The notes under the pieces: generated by a model
Databases searched by the model: none
Told to the model about the DNA's origin: nothing
Seen by the model: the letters and a program-made list of their open reading frames with translations, nothing else
From: Alistipes sp.
Lineage (GTDB): Bacteria > Bacteroidota > Bacteroidia > Bacteroidales > Rikenellaceae
Length of the DNA stretch: 42,317 bases
Direction: 5' to 3'
NCBI GenBank assembly: GCA_017935185.1
Contig: JAGBIC010000025.1
Location: 1 to 42,317, forward strand
In this document: positions 7,766 to 16,274 of the stretch, piece by piece
How the letters are laid out: each line of letters opens with the position of its first letter
Position numbering within the stretch: the first letter of the stretch is position 1
Program-made: the position numbers and the translations under genes

Positions 7766-9709
7766 ATGGGACAACATAAACAAAACGTATCACTTCCCGA
7801 TAATGCATATCGCGAGCTAAAAGAGGGCGAAGAGTACAAGCCCCTCATGTCGGCCAATTCATCGCCGGCGGAGGTTACTCCCTATTCTGTTTCGATGGGT
7901 GTAATCATGGCAATTCTATTTTCGGCAGCCGCAGCGTTTTTGGGGCTTAAGGTCGGGCAGGTCTTCGAGGCGGCGATTCCCATCGCCATCATTGCCGTAG
8001 GCGTCGGAACAGCTTTCGGCAAGAAGAATATGCTTGGGCAGAATATTATCATTCAATCGATTGGAGCCTCTTCGGGTGTAATCGTGGCCGGAGCTATATT
8101 CACTCTGCCTGCGCTATACATTTTGGGTCTCGACGCAGCATTTTATCAGATCTTTCTCTCATCTCTTTTGGGAGGTGTGCTTGGCATAGTATTGCTTATC
8201 CCCTTCAGAAAATATTTTGTTAAGGAGATGCACGGCAAATACCCCTTCCCCGAGGCTACAGCCACCACCGAGGTACTGGTATCAGGTGAAAAGGGTGGCA
8301 ATCAGGCAAAATTGCTTGCCGTGGCAGGCCTTGTCGGCGGTTTGTACGATTTTGCCGTAAGCACCTTTGGTGCATGGACCGAGGCGGTATCCACTCGTCT
8401 TACTGCTTTTGGTGAAATGTGTGCCGACAAGTTCAAGGTGGTATTCTCACTCAACACCAGCGCAGCGGTATTGGGTTTGGGCTATATCATCGGATTGAAA
8501 TATGCTGTCATCATCACCGCCGGTTCATGCCTCGTTTGGTTTTTGATTGTACCATTGATTGGCTCTGTATCTCCCGATGCAGCAACGCTCTCTCCCGAGA
8601 CCATATTTACCGACTTTGGTCGCCCGATTGGTATCGGAGGCATTGCCATGGCCGGCCTTATAGGTATTATACGTCAAGCTGGAATCATTCGTCAGGCTGT
8701 GGGTCTGGCAGTCAGCGAATTAACATCAAAGAAGGATGCAAAATCGTTGATTATCGAGCGTACGCAGCAGGATTTGCCCATGAAGATAATCCTCTCGGTG
8801 CTTATAGCTGCCCTGCTGGCTTGCTGGATTTTCTTCCAGTTCGGTCTGCTTGGTAATGGTGTGCAGAGTATTGTTGCACTACTCATCGTTTTTGTAATTG
8901 CATTTCTCTTCACTACGGTTGCAGCAAACGCTATCGCTATTGTTGGAACCAACCCCGTATCGGGTATGACATTGATGACACTTATCCTGAGTTCGTTGGT
9001 TTTGGTGAGCATAGGCCTTAACGGCAACGCCGGAATGACCGCCGCACTGATTATCGGTGGCGTGGTATGCACAGCCCTATCAATGGCAGGAGGTTTTATC
9101 ACCGACCTAAAGATAGGTTATTGGCTCGGCACTACTCCTCGCAAGCAGGAGGGATGGAAATTCCTTGGCACATTTGTTTCTGCTGCGACAGTCGCAGGCG
9201 TGATGATTGTGCTTAACGACACCTATGGCTTTACAGGCGACAATGCCCTTGTAGCACCGCAGGCAAACGCTATGGCAGCTGTAATCCAGCCCTTGATGAC
9301 CGGAGGCTCTACCCCATGGATACTCTACTTTATGGGCGCAGCATTGGCATTGGTTTTGACAGCCATCGGAGTACCGGCTCTGGCATTCTCGCTGGGCATG
9401 TTCATCCCGATGTATCTTAACGCTCCGCTCGTAATCGGAGGACTTATTGCTTGGTTTGTATCCTCACGTTCAAAGGACGAGAAACTTAACAAAGCCCGTT
9501 TCGACAGAGGTACGCTTATTGCGTCCGGTTTCATTGCCGGAGGCGCACTGATGGGCGTTCTTTCGGCTGTACTTAAATTCGTGGGTGTTGAATGGTATAT
9601 GACCGAGTGGGCTGCAACAAAAGATGCCGAGTGGCTGGGTTTGGCCATGTATATAATTTTGATTGCATATATGGCATGGCACACCATGAAGGCAAAGAAA
9701 GAGGAATAA
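7766..9709 (+). CDS. OPT family oligopeptide transporter
   Basis: A 647-residue inner-membrane protein with at least a dozen hydrophobic segments spread along its length. It resembles the bacterial OPT family of proton-driven transporters: the segment AAAFLGLKVGQVFEAAIPIA near the N-terminus, the KYPFPEATATTEVL motif (about 155-170) and internal NPVSGMT are characteristic. A short polar tail and a lysine-rich C-terminus (KAKKEE) lie in the cytosol. Oligopeptide uptake is the family assignment; some OPT proteins carry metal chelates. Peptidase T follows 39 bp later on the same strand, which supports peptides as the cargo. Confidence 0.88.
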   Translation: MGQHKQNVSLPDNAYRELKEGEEYKPLMSANSSPAEVTPYSVSMGVIMAILFSAAAAFLGLKVGQVFEAAIPIAIIAVGVGTAFGKKNMLGQNIIIQSIGASSGVIVAGAIFTLPALYILGLDAAFYQIFLSSLLGGVLGIVLLIPFRKYFVKEMHGKYPFPEATATTEVLVSGEKGGNQAKLLAVAGLVGGLYDFAVSTFGAWTEAVSTRLTAFGEMCADKFKVVFSLNTSAAVLGLGYIIGLKYAVIITAGSCLVWFLIVPLIGSVSPDAATLSPETIFTDFGRPIGIGGIAMAGLIGIIRQAGIIRQAVGLAVSELTSKKDAKSLIIERTQQDLPMKIILSVLIAALLACWIFFQFGLLGNGVQSIVALLIVFVIAFLFTTVAANAIAIVGTNPVSGMTLMTLILSSLVLVSIGLNGNAGMTAALIIGGVVCTALSMAGGFITDLKIGYWLGTTPRKQEGWKFLGTFVSAATVAGVMIVLNDTYGFTGDNALVAPQANAMAAVIQPLMTGGSTPWILYFMGAALALVLTAIGVPALAFSLGMFIPMYLNAPLVIGGLIAWFVSSRSKDEKLNKARFDRGTLIASGFIAGGALMGVLSAVLKFVGVEWYMTEWAATKDAEWLGLAMYIILIAYMAWHTMKAKKEE

Positions 9710-9748
9710 TATCTCCCGTTAGACAATAATAATTAAGTTCTGAATATC

Positions 9749-10966
9749 ATGGAATTAAAAGATAGATTTCTAAAATATGTCTCTTTCGACACACAGTCAG
9801 ACGAAGAGAGTGCAACATTTCCCTCAACCGATAAACAGCTCGTGCTTCTGAACTTTTTGGCAGACGAGATGCGCTCATTGGGCATGACAGATGTCACTGT
9901 CGATAAATATGGTTACGCTATGGGCACTATTCTTGCAAGCAATGGTTGCGACAATGCCCCCGTAATTGGATTTATCGCCCATGTCGACACATCCCCCGAC
10001 ATGAGTGGCAAGGATGTTAAGCCGCACATCATCGAATCATACGATGGTTCGGACATCCAACTAAATGGCTCGCTCACGATGAAGGTGAGCGACTTTCCCG
10101 AGCTCAAAAATTTCGTGGGACACACATTGATTCACACCGATGGCACAACCCTACTGGGCGCTGACGACAAGGCCGGTTGTGCAGAGATTATGACTGCCGC
10201 CGAATATCTTATGTCTCATCCCGAGATTAAGCACGGCAAGATTCGCATCGGCTTCACTCCCGACGAGGAGGTAGGCCGAGGAGTGGACTATTTCGATGTG
10301 CAGGCCTTTGGAGCCGATTTCGCCTACACAATGGACGGCAGTGCCGAAGGTGAATTGGAGTATGAGAACTTCAACGCTGCGGCTGCGACAATCGAGATTC
10401 AGGGTCGCAACGTTCACCCGGGATATGCCAAGAACAAGATGATAAATGCAATTCAGGTTGCATGCGAGTTAAATGCGCTATTACCCACAGTAGAGCGCCC
10501 CGAACATACCGAGGGCTATGAAGGATTCTATCATTGTGTAGGATTTAACGGCACTGTTGAGAATGCAAAGATTTCATATATCATCCGCGATCATTGCAGC
10601 GAAAAATTCGAGCAAAAGAAGGTTTACATGTGGTCTTGCGTCAATCTGCTGCAAAAACGCTACGGCGAGAATGTTCTAAAACTTACGCTGAAAGATCAAT
10701 ACTTCAATATGCGCAAGATGGTAGAGCCACATCCTCATGTGATTGAAAAGGCAAAAGAGGCTATGCAGATGGCAGATGTTACACCCATAGTAAAGCCTAT
10801 CCGTGGCGGAACAGACGGCGCACGTCTTTCGTTTATGGGCCTACCCTGCCCCAACATATTTGCCGGCGGCATGAATTTCCATGGCAAATTTGAGTATTGT
10901 TCATTGAACACCATGCAGAAGGCTGTAAAGGTGATTGTTAATCTGGCCGAGCTGTGGGCTAAATAA
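9749..10966 (+). CDS. pepT: Peptidase T (tripeptide aminopeptidase)
   Basis: A 405-residue cytosolic zinc aminopeptidase of family M20B that removes N-terminal residues from tripeptides. Metal ligands and catalytic residues are all present: AHVDTSPD (His78, Asp80), GADDKAG (Asp140), PDEEVG (catalytic Glu173 and ligand Glu174), TMDG (Asp196), and a C-terminal histidine in NFHGKFEY. The length agrees with PepT of other bacteria. It follows the OPT transporter closely, so import and breakdown of small peptides appear to be coupled. The next gene begins 9 bp downstream. Confidence 0.95.
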   Translation: MELKDRFLKYVSFDTQSDEESATFPSTDKQLVLLNFLADEMRSLGMTDVTVDKYGYAMGTILASNGCDNAPVIGFIAHVDTSPDMSGKDVKPHIIESYDGSDIQLNGSLTMKVSDFPELKNFVGHTLIHTDGTTLLGADDKAGCAEIMTAAEYLMSHPEIKHGKIRIGFTPDEEVGRGVDYFDVQAFGADFAYTMDGSAEGELEYENFNAAAATIEIQGRNVHPGYAKNKMINAIQVACELNALLPTVERPEHTEGYEGFYHCVGFNGTVENAKISYIIRDHCSEKFEQKKVYMWSCVNLLQKRYGENVLKLTLKDQYFNMRKMVEPHPHVIEKAKEAMQMADVTPIVKPIRGGTDGARLSFMGLPCPNIFAGGMNFHGKFEYCSLNTMQKAVKVIVNLAELWAK

Positions 10967-10975
10967 TCAACTAAT

Positions 10976-11488
10976 ATGAATGGATTTAAAGAGATTGCGC
11001 CATCCCTGATAGACGATAATTTCATCAAAGCAATAGGCACTGATTGGATGTTGATTACCGCAGGTGATCATGTTGCCCACAACACCATGACAGCATCATG
11101 GGGCGGCGTAGGTTTTATGTGGAACAAACCCATTGCAATTGCAGTTATTCGTCCACAACGTTTCACCTACGAGTTCACCGAGCGCGAGCCTATGCTCACA
11201 TTATCGTTCCTCGACGAGGAGTATCGTCAGGCGCTAACATATTGCGGTACACACTCCGGTCGCGACGAGAATAAAATTTCAAAGGCAGGCCTTTCTGTCG
11301 CATTTACCGACGATGATGTGCCCGCGATATCTCAAGCACGCCTGGTTTTGGAGTGCCGCAAACTATACACCGATATGTTACGAGAGGAGAATTTCCTCGA
11401 CAAGAGTATTATAGAGAAGTGGTATCCCGCAAAAGATTACCACAAAGCCTACATATTGGAGATAACCCATGCTTATATAAAGGAGTAA
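10976..11488 (+). CDS. Flavin reductase-like FMN-binding protein
   Basis: A 170-residue cytosolic protein of the flavin reductase-like split-barrel family. The N-terminal part (LITAGDHVAHNTMTASWGGVGFMWNKP) is the usual FMN-binding region with its T-M-T/S-A-S-W-G core, followed by RPQRFTYEF. Family members reduce flavin or use bound FMN for reactions that remain unknown in most cases. It sits 9 bp after pepT and 3 bp before nadE, so all three are probably co-transcribed, though no pathway link is obvious. No substrate can be assigned. Confidence 0.82.
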   Translation: MNGFKEIAPSLIDDNFIKAIGTDWMLITAGDHVAHNTMTASWGGVGFMWNKPIAIAVIRPQRFTYEFTEREPMLTLSFLDEEYRQALTYCGTHSGRDENKISKAGLSVAFTDDDVPAISQARLVLECRKLYTDMLREENFLDKSIIEKWYPAKDYHKAYILEITHAYIKE

Positions 11489-11491
11489 AAG

Positions 11492-13426
11492 ATGAACAAC
11501 TACGGGTTTGTAAAAGTTGCTGCTGGCGTACCGACAATTTCGGTCGCAGATTGCAATCATAACGCACAACAGATTATCACACTGATGCAGGAGGCTTCGG
11601 CAAAGGGTGTAAAAATTATAGCATTCCCCGAACTCTCGCTTACAGGATGCACATGCGGGGATCTTTTCCTGCAACCTCTTCTACATAAGAGTGCAGAGCA
11701 GGCCCTCATGCAGATTGTTGAAGCAAGTGCAGATTTGTCGCTGGTTGCTGTTGTAGGCCTGCCATTAAAGGTGGGGAGTTTCCTATACAATTGTGCTGCC
11801 GTGCTCTCTCAGGGCATGCTTATCGGTATCGTTCCAAAAAGTCACATAAGCCACAGCAGTGAACGTAATGAGTTGCGTTACTTTAGTTCTGGGGGTAACG
11901 TTGCTGCCGAAGAGATTGAGGTGGCCGGATTCACCGTACCTTTTGGCATGGATTTGAGTTTTGCGATAGACGGAGTTCAGTTCGCCGTTGAGATTGGCGA
12001 AGATGCCACTGCACCTATCCCGCCATCTACACTGCAATCAGCATATGGTGCCAAACTCATCCTTAACCCCATGGCCAAAGCGATAGAGGTTGGCGGATAC
12101 GAATACCTATCATCTCTAATCGTCGCACATTCAAGGCGTTGCACAACCGCTTATATAACAGCCATGGCAGGTTTCGGAGAATCCTCAACCGACTTGGCAT
12201 ATGGGGGCGGTGCTATGATAGTCGAAAATGGGCACACGCTTGCTTACGCATCGCATCACAGTCTTGACAAACAACTTATTATTGCAGATGTAGACACCCA
12301 ACTTCTCGAGTACCGACGTCTGCTAAATAATATTGCGGGTTGCAATATTGAACTACCCGACTATCGACGATTTGACATATTTTCACCCATCGACGCCCCC
12401 GAGCAAGAGGTTAATTTCGACAGAGATGTCGATCCAATGCCTTTTGTGCCATCTGTAAATGCGGAACGCGCTGCAAGATGCAAGGAGGTATTTGAAACAC
12501 AATGCCTTGGGCTTGCAAAGCGCCTTCGCCACACATCTTGCAAGAGTGCCGTTATAGGCATTTCGGGCGGTCTTGATTCTACATTGGCTTTGCTGGTAGT
12601 GGCAAAAAGTTTCGACATGCTGGGGCTTGACCGGAAAGGGATAACCGGCGTTACCATGCCGGGATTCGGAACAACCGATCGAACATATCAGAATGCTGTT
12701 ACGCTGATTAAAGAGTTAGGTGTTACTTTCCGCGAAATTCCAATTGCTAAAGCATGCCACCAGCATTTCGAGGATATAGGACTACCCGAAGGCGACCATT
12801 CGGTTACATATGAAAATGCCCAAGCGCGCGAACGCACACAGATACTTATGGATGTGGCCAATATGACCGGAGGCATGGTAATCGGCACAGGCGACATGAG
12901 TGAGTTGGCACTCGGCTGGGCCACATACAATGGCGATCAGATGTCGATGTATGGGGTAAATGCCTCTGTTCCCAAGACATTGGTACGACAGATTGTCAAT
13001 TGGGCCGCAGCAACAGAGGAAAACGCCAAAGTGCAAAAGGCATTGATAGATGTCGTAGATACTCCTGTCAGCCCGGAGCTTCTGCCCGCAACCGAGAGTG
13101 GAGATATAGCGCAAAAGACCGAAGATCTGGTGGGGCCGTATGAGTTGCACGATTTCTTTATCTACAATTTCTTGCGACAAGGATTCACGCCATCGAAGAT
13201 ACTATTTTTGGCTGAACATGCGTTTAATGGGGTGTACGACCATGCAACCATAGTCAAGTGGCTAAAGATTTTCTTCCGTCGCTTCTTTGCTCAGCAATTC
13301 AAACGTTCTGCAATGCCTGACGGGCCCAAGGTCGGCAGCGTAGGACTATCGCCTAGAGGCGATTGGCAAATGCCGTCAGACGCATCTGCCAAAGCATGGC
13401 TTACAGAGTGTGAAATATTAAATTGA
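11492..13426 (+). CDS. nadE: Two-domain NAD+ synthetase, glutaminase site altered
   Basis: A 644-residue cytosolic enzyme that amidates deamido-NAD to NAD. The N-terminal nitrilase-type domain (1 to about 290) normally releases ammonia from glutamine; the C-terminal domain holds the ATP loop GISGGLDSTLAL (356-367). In the glutaminase domain the first catalytic residue Glu47 (FPELSLTG) and Lys116 (IVPKSHI) are kept, but the nucleophile cysteine is gone: the usual ICEDLW reads IGEDAT, giving Gly169 (codon 11996-11998). The rest of this stretch (PIPPS) and the synthetase domain (GTGDMSELALGW) look intact. The reading frame is unbroken. It is therefore probably ammonia-dependent in practice. Third gene of the pepT series. 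Confidence 0.9.
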   Translation: MNNYGFVKVAAGVPTISVADCNHNAQQIITLMQEASAKGVKIIAFPELSLTGCTCGDLFLQPLLHKSAEQALMQIVEASADLSLVAVVGLPLKVGSFLYNCAAVLSQGMLIGIVPKSHISHSSERNELRYFSSGGNVAAEEIEVAGFTVPFGMDLSFAIDGVQFAVEIGEDATAPIPPSTLQSAYGAKLILNPMAKAIEVGGYEYLSSLIVAHSRRCTTAYITAMAGFGESSTDLAYGGGAMIVENGHTLAYASHHSLDKQLIIADVDTQLLEYRRLLNNIAGCNIELPDYRRFDIFSPIDAPEQEVNFDRDVDPMPFVPSVNAERAARCKEVFETQCLGLAKRLRHTSCKSAVIGISGGLDSTLALLVVAKSFDMLGLDRKGITGVTMPGFGTTDRTYQNAVTLIKELGVTFREIPIAKACHQHFEDIGLPEGDHSVTYENAQARERTQILMDVANMTGGMVIGTGDMSELALGWATYNGDQMSMYGVNASVPKTLVRQIVNWAAATEENAKVQKALIDVVDTPVSPELLPATESGDIAQKTEDLVGPYELHDFFIYNFLRQGFTPSKILFLAEHAFNGVYDHATIVKWLKIFFRRFFAQQFKRSAMPDGPKVGSVGLSPRGDWQMPSDASAKAWLTECEILN

Positions 13427-13443
13427 AATCCACGCAAGATAAT

Positions 13444-14043
13444 ATGAGGAAGATCATTTTACTTTTTTCGGCTTTGATTTGCTTGTCACACCAAGAGGTT
13501 GCTGCGCAATCATTCACAGACCTACTAAAAGGCCTTATGGGCAGTTCTACCCAAACAGCTCCTGCCAGCAAACCTGTTTTTCCGTCAGACAGCGACCTTA
13601 TCGGCCGATGGGTCTATAAATCACTCGACATGGAATATCTCGGGTCGGATGCATTGGCAAGTATGGCCGTAACTGCCGCAAAAAGTCAGTTGTCAAGCCT
13701 TGCTACTAAATTTGGCATTGCCTCGGGACGTGACTACATCGATATTGAGCGCAGAAAGGCAACCGTTGTCAGCGGAGAGAGGAAGGGTGAAGCAAGATAC
13801 ACATATATTCCCTCAACAGGGCAGATGATCATCACCGCCGAGCACAACAAACAGAAGTATACCATTACAGCATGGGTTACGGTGCGTGAAGATGGTATTG
13901 CGGTTATGTTTAAGGCTGTCGAATTGGTTGCAATAGCATCTACGACAAAACAATATCAAGAAAACACAACATTACAAGCGCTTGGATCACTTGTAAACAG
14001 CTATCCAGAGATACGCATTGGAGCAATACTTGCGAGGCTATAA
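13444..14043 (+). CDS. DUF4923-like secreted protein
   Basis: A 199-residue exported protein of unknown function. I start it at the ATG at 13444, since the longer frame would need a TTG overlapping the nadE stop. A signal peptide ends near EVAAQ (about residue 22). The mature part begins SFTDLLKGLMGSS, then has a variable linker and a compact region starting LIGRWVYKSLDMEYLGSDALASMAVTA. This layout (GxW, then a helical segment, then beta-rich C-terminus) matches the lipocalin-like DUF4923 family of Bacteroidetes. It lies 17 bp after nadE and is probably the last gene of that operon. The family call is from memory of the pattern. Confidence 0.7.
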   Translation: MRKIILLFSALICLSHQEVAAQSFTDLLKGLMGSSTQTAPASKPVFPSDSDLIGRWVYKSLDMEYLGSDALASMAVTAAKSQLSSLATKFGIASGRDYIDIERRKATVVSGERKGEARYTYIPSTGQMIITAEHNKQKYTITAWVTVREDGIAVMFKAVELVAIASTTKQYQENTTLQALGSLVNSYPEIRIGAILARL

Positions 14044-14046
14044 AAC

Positions 14047-14082
14047 AAATGCCGGCATTTTTTTAGGATGTCGGCATTTTTT
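14047..14082. terminator. Bidirectional terminator
   Basis: Arms AAATGCCGGCA and TGTCGGCATTT pair with one G-U step around an 11-nt loop, followed by a T run on the plus strand. It lies between the convergent DUF4923 gene (+) and the SGNH hydrolase gene (-). Confidence 0.75.
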
Positions 14083-14099
14083 ATTGTATCAAATAATTG

Positions 14100-14816
14100 C
14101 TATTCCACTTTGGGGATGTGGCGCTTACCGGGCTTACGCTTCAGCACCTTGTCAATTGCATCACAAACCATAGGCTCCATGATTGTACGATAGCACTCAA
14201 GATTAGGGTGACAAGTATCTTTACTCCACTTTTCGGGCAGACCACCCTTGTCGTCGGTAAGCGCGGGATAGTAATTCAAGAAATGGATTTTGCTCTCTTT
14301 GGCATAAGCCTCCAACATCTTATTTAAATCGCGAATCTTCTGAGCTGGCTCAATATGTCGACGCCATCCGAACACAGATGTAGGGGTAATTGAACACAAA
14401 ACGACCTTGATTCCATTGGCCTTGGCCAACTCACACATTGACATGATATTACCAAGTGTATTCTCTGGAGTGATAAATCCATTATTCTGTGCAATATCGT
14501 TGGTTCCGGCAAGGATTACAACAACCTTGGGCTTAAGGTCGATTACATCGCGACGGAAACGTACCAGCATCTCTGAAGAGGTCTGACCGCTAATACCTCT
14601 ACCGACAAAATTATTTTTCTCGAAAAATTCCACATCGTAACGAGCCCAATTATCGGTAATAGAGTTACCCATAAACACCACTTCAGGATTGGTAGTAAGT
14701 TTTTCATTAGCCTCGGCATAACGATAGAACTGCGCCCAATCAGTTTTTTTGTCATTCTGCGCAAAGCCGCACACAGCTATCATGCAAAGAGCAATAGAGA
14801 ATAAAAATCGTTTCAT
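14100..14816 (-). CDS. Secreted SGNH/GDSL-type hydrolase
   Basis: A 238-residue exported esterase-like protein. A signal peptide ends at CGFAQ (about residue 20). The SGNH blocks are in order: block I VVFMGNSITDNW (nucleophile Ser in GNSI), block II GRGISGQTS, block III LAGTNDI, and block V DTCHPN with the Asp-His pair. The family removes acyl or acetyl groups, often from carbohydrates or lipids; the substrate here is unknown. The WxxxYxEA segment after the signal is common in Bacteroidetes members annotated as sialate O-acetylesterase or platelet-activating-factor acetylhydrolase. A minus-strand TATATTTG box (14865-14858) lies 41 bp upstream, supporting this start. Confidence 0.85.
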   Translation of the reverse strand: MKRFLFSIALCMIAVCGFAQNDKKTDWAQFYRYAEANEKLTTNPEVVFMGNSITDNWARYDVEFFEKNNFVGRGISGQTSSEMLVRFRRDVIDLKPKVVVILAGTNDIAQNNGFITPENTLGNIMSMCELAKANGIKVVLCSITPTSVFGWRRHIEPAQKIRDLNKMLEAYAKESKIHFLNYYPALTDDKGGLPEKWSKDTCHPNLECYRTIMEPMVCDAIDKVLKRKPGKRHIPKVE

Positions 14817-14857
14817 AGTTAATCCTTTTTTAATCTTAAATGATAATTACCATATTA

Positions 14858-14865
14858 CAAATATA
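14858..14865 (-). promoter_or_regulatory. -7 box for SGNH hydrolase gene
   Basis: On the minus strand this reads TATATTTG (TAnnTTTG). It lies in the 130-bp divergent gap, 41 bp before the ATG. No good TTTG element is seen at the expected distance. Confidence 0.5.
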
Positions 14866-14907
14866 TAAAATTATAGCCTAATCGCATAATGTTTAACGCA
14901 AAATTGT

Positions 14908-14915
14908 TAAATTTG
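14908..14915 (+). promoter_or_regulatory. -7 box for cysteate synthase-like gene
   Basis: TAAATTTG matches TAnnTTTG and ends 31 bp before the ATG at 14947, a usual leader length. The -33 element is not evident. Confidence 0.55.
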
Positions 14916-14946
14916 CACCAATCGAAATAATAACACTCAGAATATA

Positions 14947-16242
14947 ATGGATAAGTTTCAACCTACCAACTACACCCTTATGTGTGTAGCAAACGGCCGC
15001 CAGTTCGAGGACACGGGCTGGGTGCTTGAAGATCGCACATGCGAGCAACCCTCGCTGGTACGCGCAATTTATGAGAACAAGAGACTCACTCTTAAGGGTG
15101 ATGATTACGGTTTCTATAAATTCTGTGATTGGTTGCCAATCAAGCGACTGCTCAAGGGTTCGGCTGCTCCCGTGACATTCCGCAGCGAAAAGCTGGCTGC
15201 TCATTTGGGATTGAAGAATCTCTATATCACACTCAACGGCTATTCACCCAAGCATGGTGCAAAGATGTCTACATGTTCGTTCAAGGAGACTGAGGCATAT
15301 AGCGTATGTGGCCGTATGGGAGAGGAGGAGAAACGTATTCTCGTGGTTGCATCGGCAGGAAACACCGCTCGCGCATTTGCAAAGGTATGCTCTGAAAACA
15401 ACATTCCTCTTTTGCTATCGGTACCGGCCGACAACCTTTCGGCTTTATGGTTTGAGAAACCTCTGAATCCATGTGTAAAACTTATCTGCTGCGCAGAAGG
15501 CGGAGATTACTTCGATGCAATTCGTTTGGGCGATTTGGCACTTAAATCACCTATGTTCTATGCAGAGGGTGGTGCCAAAAATATTGCACGCCGCGACGGT
15601 ATGGCAACCACAGTTCTTTCGGCAACAACTACAATAGGTCAAATTCCCGACTACTATTTCCAGGCAGTAGGCAGCGGAACAGGCGCTATCGCAGCATGGG
15701 AGGCCAACCAGCGCTTGATTGAGGATGGCTCTTATGGCAACACCATGATGAAACTTATGGTATCGCAGAATGCTCCGTTTGTACCCATGTATGACGCATG
15801 GCGTGCCGATTCGCGAGCGATGCTTCCTTATGATGCCGACAAGGCCCGCCGCGATGTGATGATTATCGATGCCAAGGTGCTCTCTAATCGTAAGCCTCCT
15901 TATGGTTTGCGTGGTGGTTTGTATGACACTTTGAAGGCTACCGATGGTGAGATTCTTGTAGCTACAAATGCCCAGGCTCGTAAGGCTGCAAAACTTTTTG
16001 AGGAGCTGGAGGGTATCGACATCCATCCTGCCGCCGCAGTTGCAACAGCGACCCTTATCAAGGCTGCACAAGATGGCAAAATTGACCCCGAGAAGATTGT
16101 TATGTTGAACATCACCGGAGCTGGCGAAGAGAGATTCAAGCGCGAGCACGAGATTGTATATCTGCAACCCGAAAAGGTGTTCCCTCTCGATGTTGAGGCC
16201 GACGAGGTAATAGCTGCTGTGGAAGAGATGTTTGCAGAGTAA
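14947..16242 (+). CDS. Cysteate synthase-like PLP enzyme (threonine synthase paralogue)
   Basis: A 431-residue cytosolic fold-type II PLP enzyme. The PLP lysine is in TCSFKETEAYSV (Lys113), the phosphate-binding turn follows at ASAGNTARAF, and a second glycine loop is AVGSGTGAIAAWE. Generic annotation would say threonine synthase, but KFCDWLPI, the NLYITLNGYSP segment, TCSFKETEAY and EGGAKNIARRDGMATTVLSA resemble the methanogen-type cysteate synthase, which joins O-phosphoserine and sulfite to give L-cysteate. In Bacteroidota cysteate is the head-group precursor of sulfonolipids (capnine, sulfobacin). No acyltransferase or reductase of that pathway is in the window. manA follows 32 bp downstream. 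I favour cysteate synthase, with threonine synthase as the alternative. Confidence 0.78.
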   Translation: MDKFQPTNYTLMCVANGRQFEDTGWVLEDRTCEQPSLVRAIYENKRLTLKGDDYGFYKFCDWLPIKRLLKGSAAPVTFRSEKLAAHLGLKNLYITLNGYSPKHGAKMSTCSFKETEAYSVCGRMGEEEKRILVVASAGNTARAFAKVCSENNIPLLLSVPADNLSALWFEKPLNPCVKLICCAEGGDYFDAIRLGDLALKSPMFYAEGGAKNIARRDGMATTVLSATTTIGQIPDYYFQAVGSGTGAIAAWEANQRLIEDGSYGNTMMKLMVSQNAPFVPMYDAWRADSRAMLPYDADKARRDVMIIDAKVLSNRKPPYGLRGGLYDTLKATDGEILVATNAQARKAAKLFEELEGIDIHPAAAVATATLIKAAQDGKIDPEKIVMLNITGAGEERFKREHEIVYLQPEKVFPLDVEADEVIAAVEEMFAE

Positions 16243-16274
16243 TTTATAAGAAAGTTAGGTTAGGTAAAAAAAAT

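Noticed and set aside
8419-8856. 145-residue plus-strand frame inside the OPT transporter gene
   Set aside because: Shifted frame of a clear transporter; no independent start signal or family.
15547-16167. 206-residue open frame on the minus strand opposite the cysteate synthase-like gene
   Set aside because: It is fully antisense to a well-conserved gene, has no recognisable domain and an unusual cysteine-rich make-up typical of shadow frames.
14947-16242. Plain call of threonine synthase
   Set aside because: The motifs around the PLP lysine and the KFCDWLP region fit cysteate synthase better; threonine synthase is kept only as the alternative.
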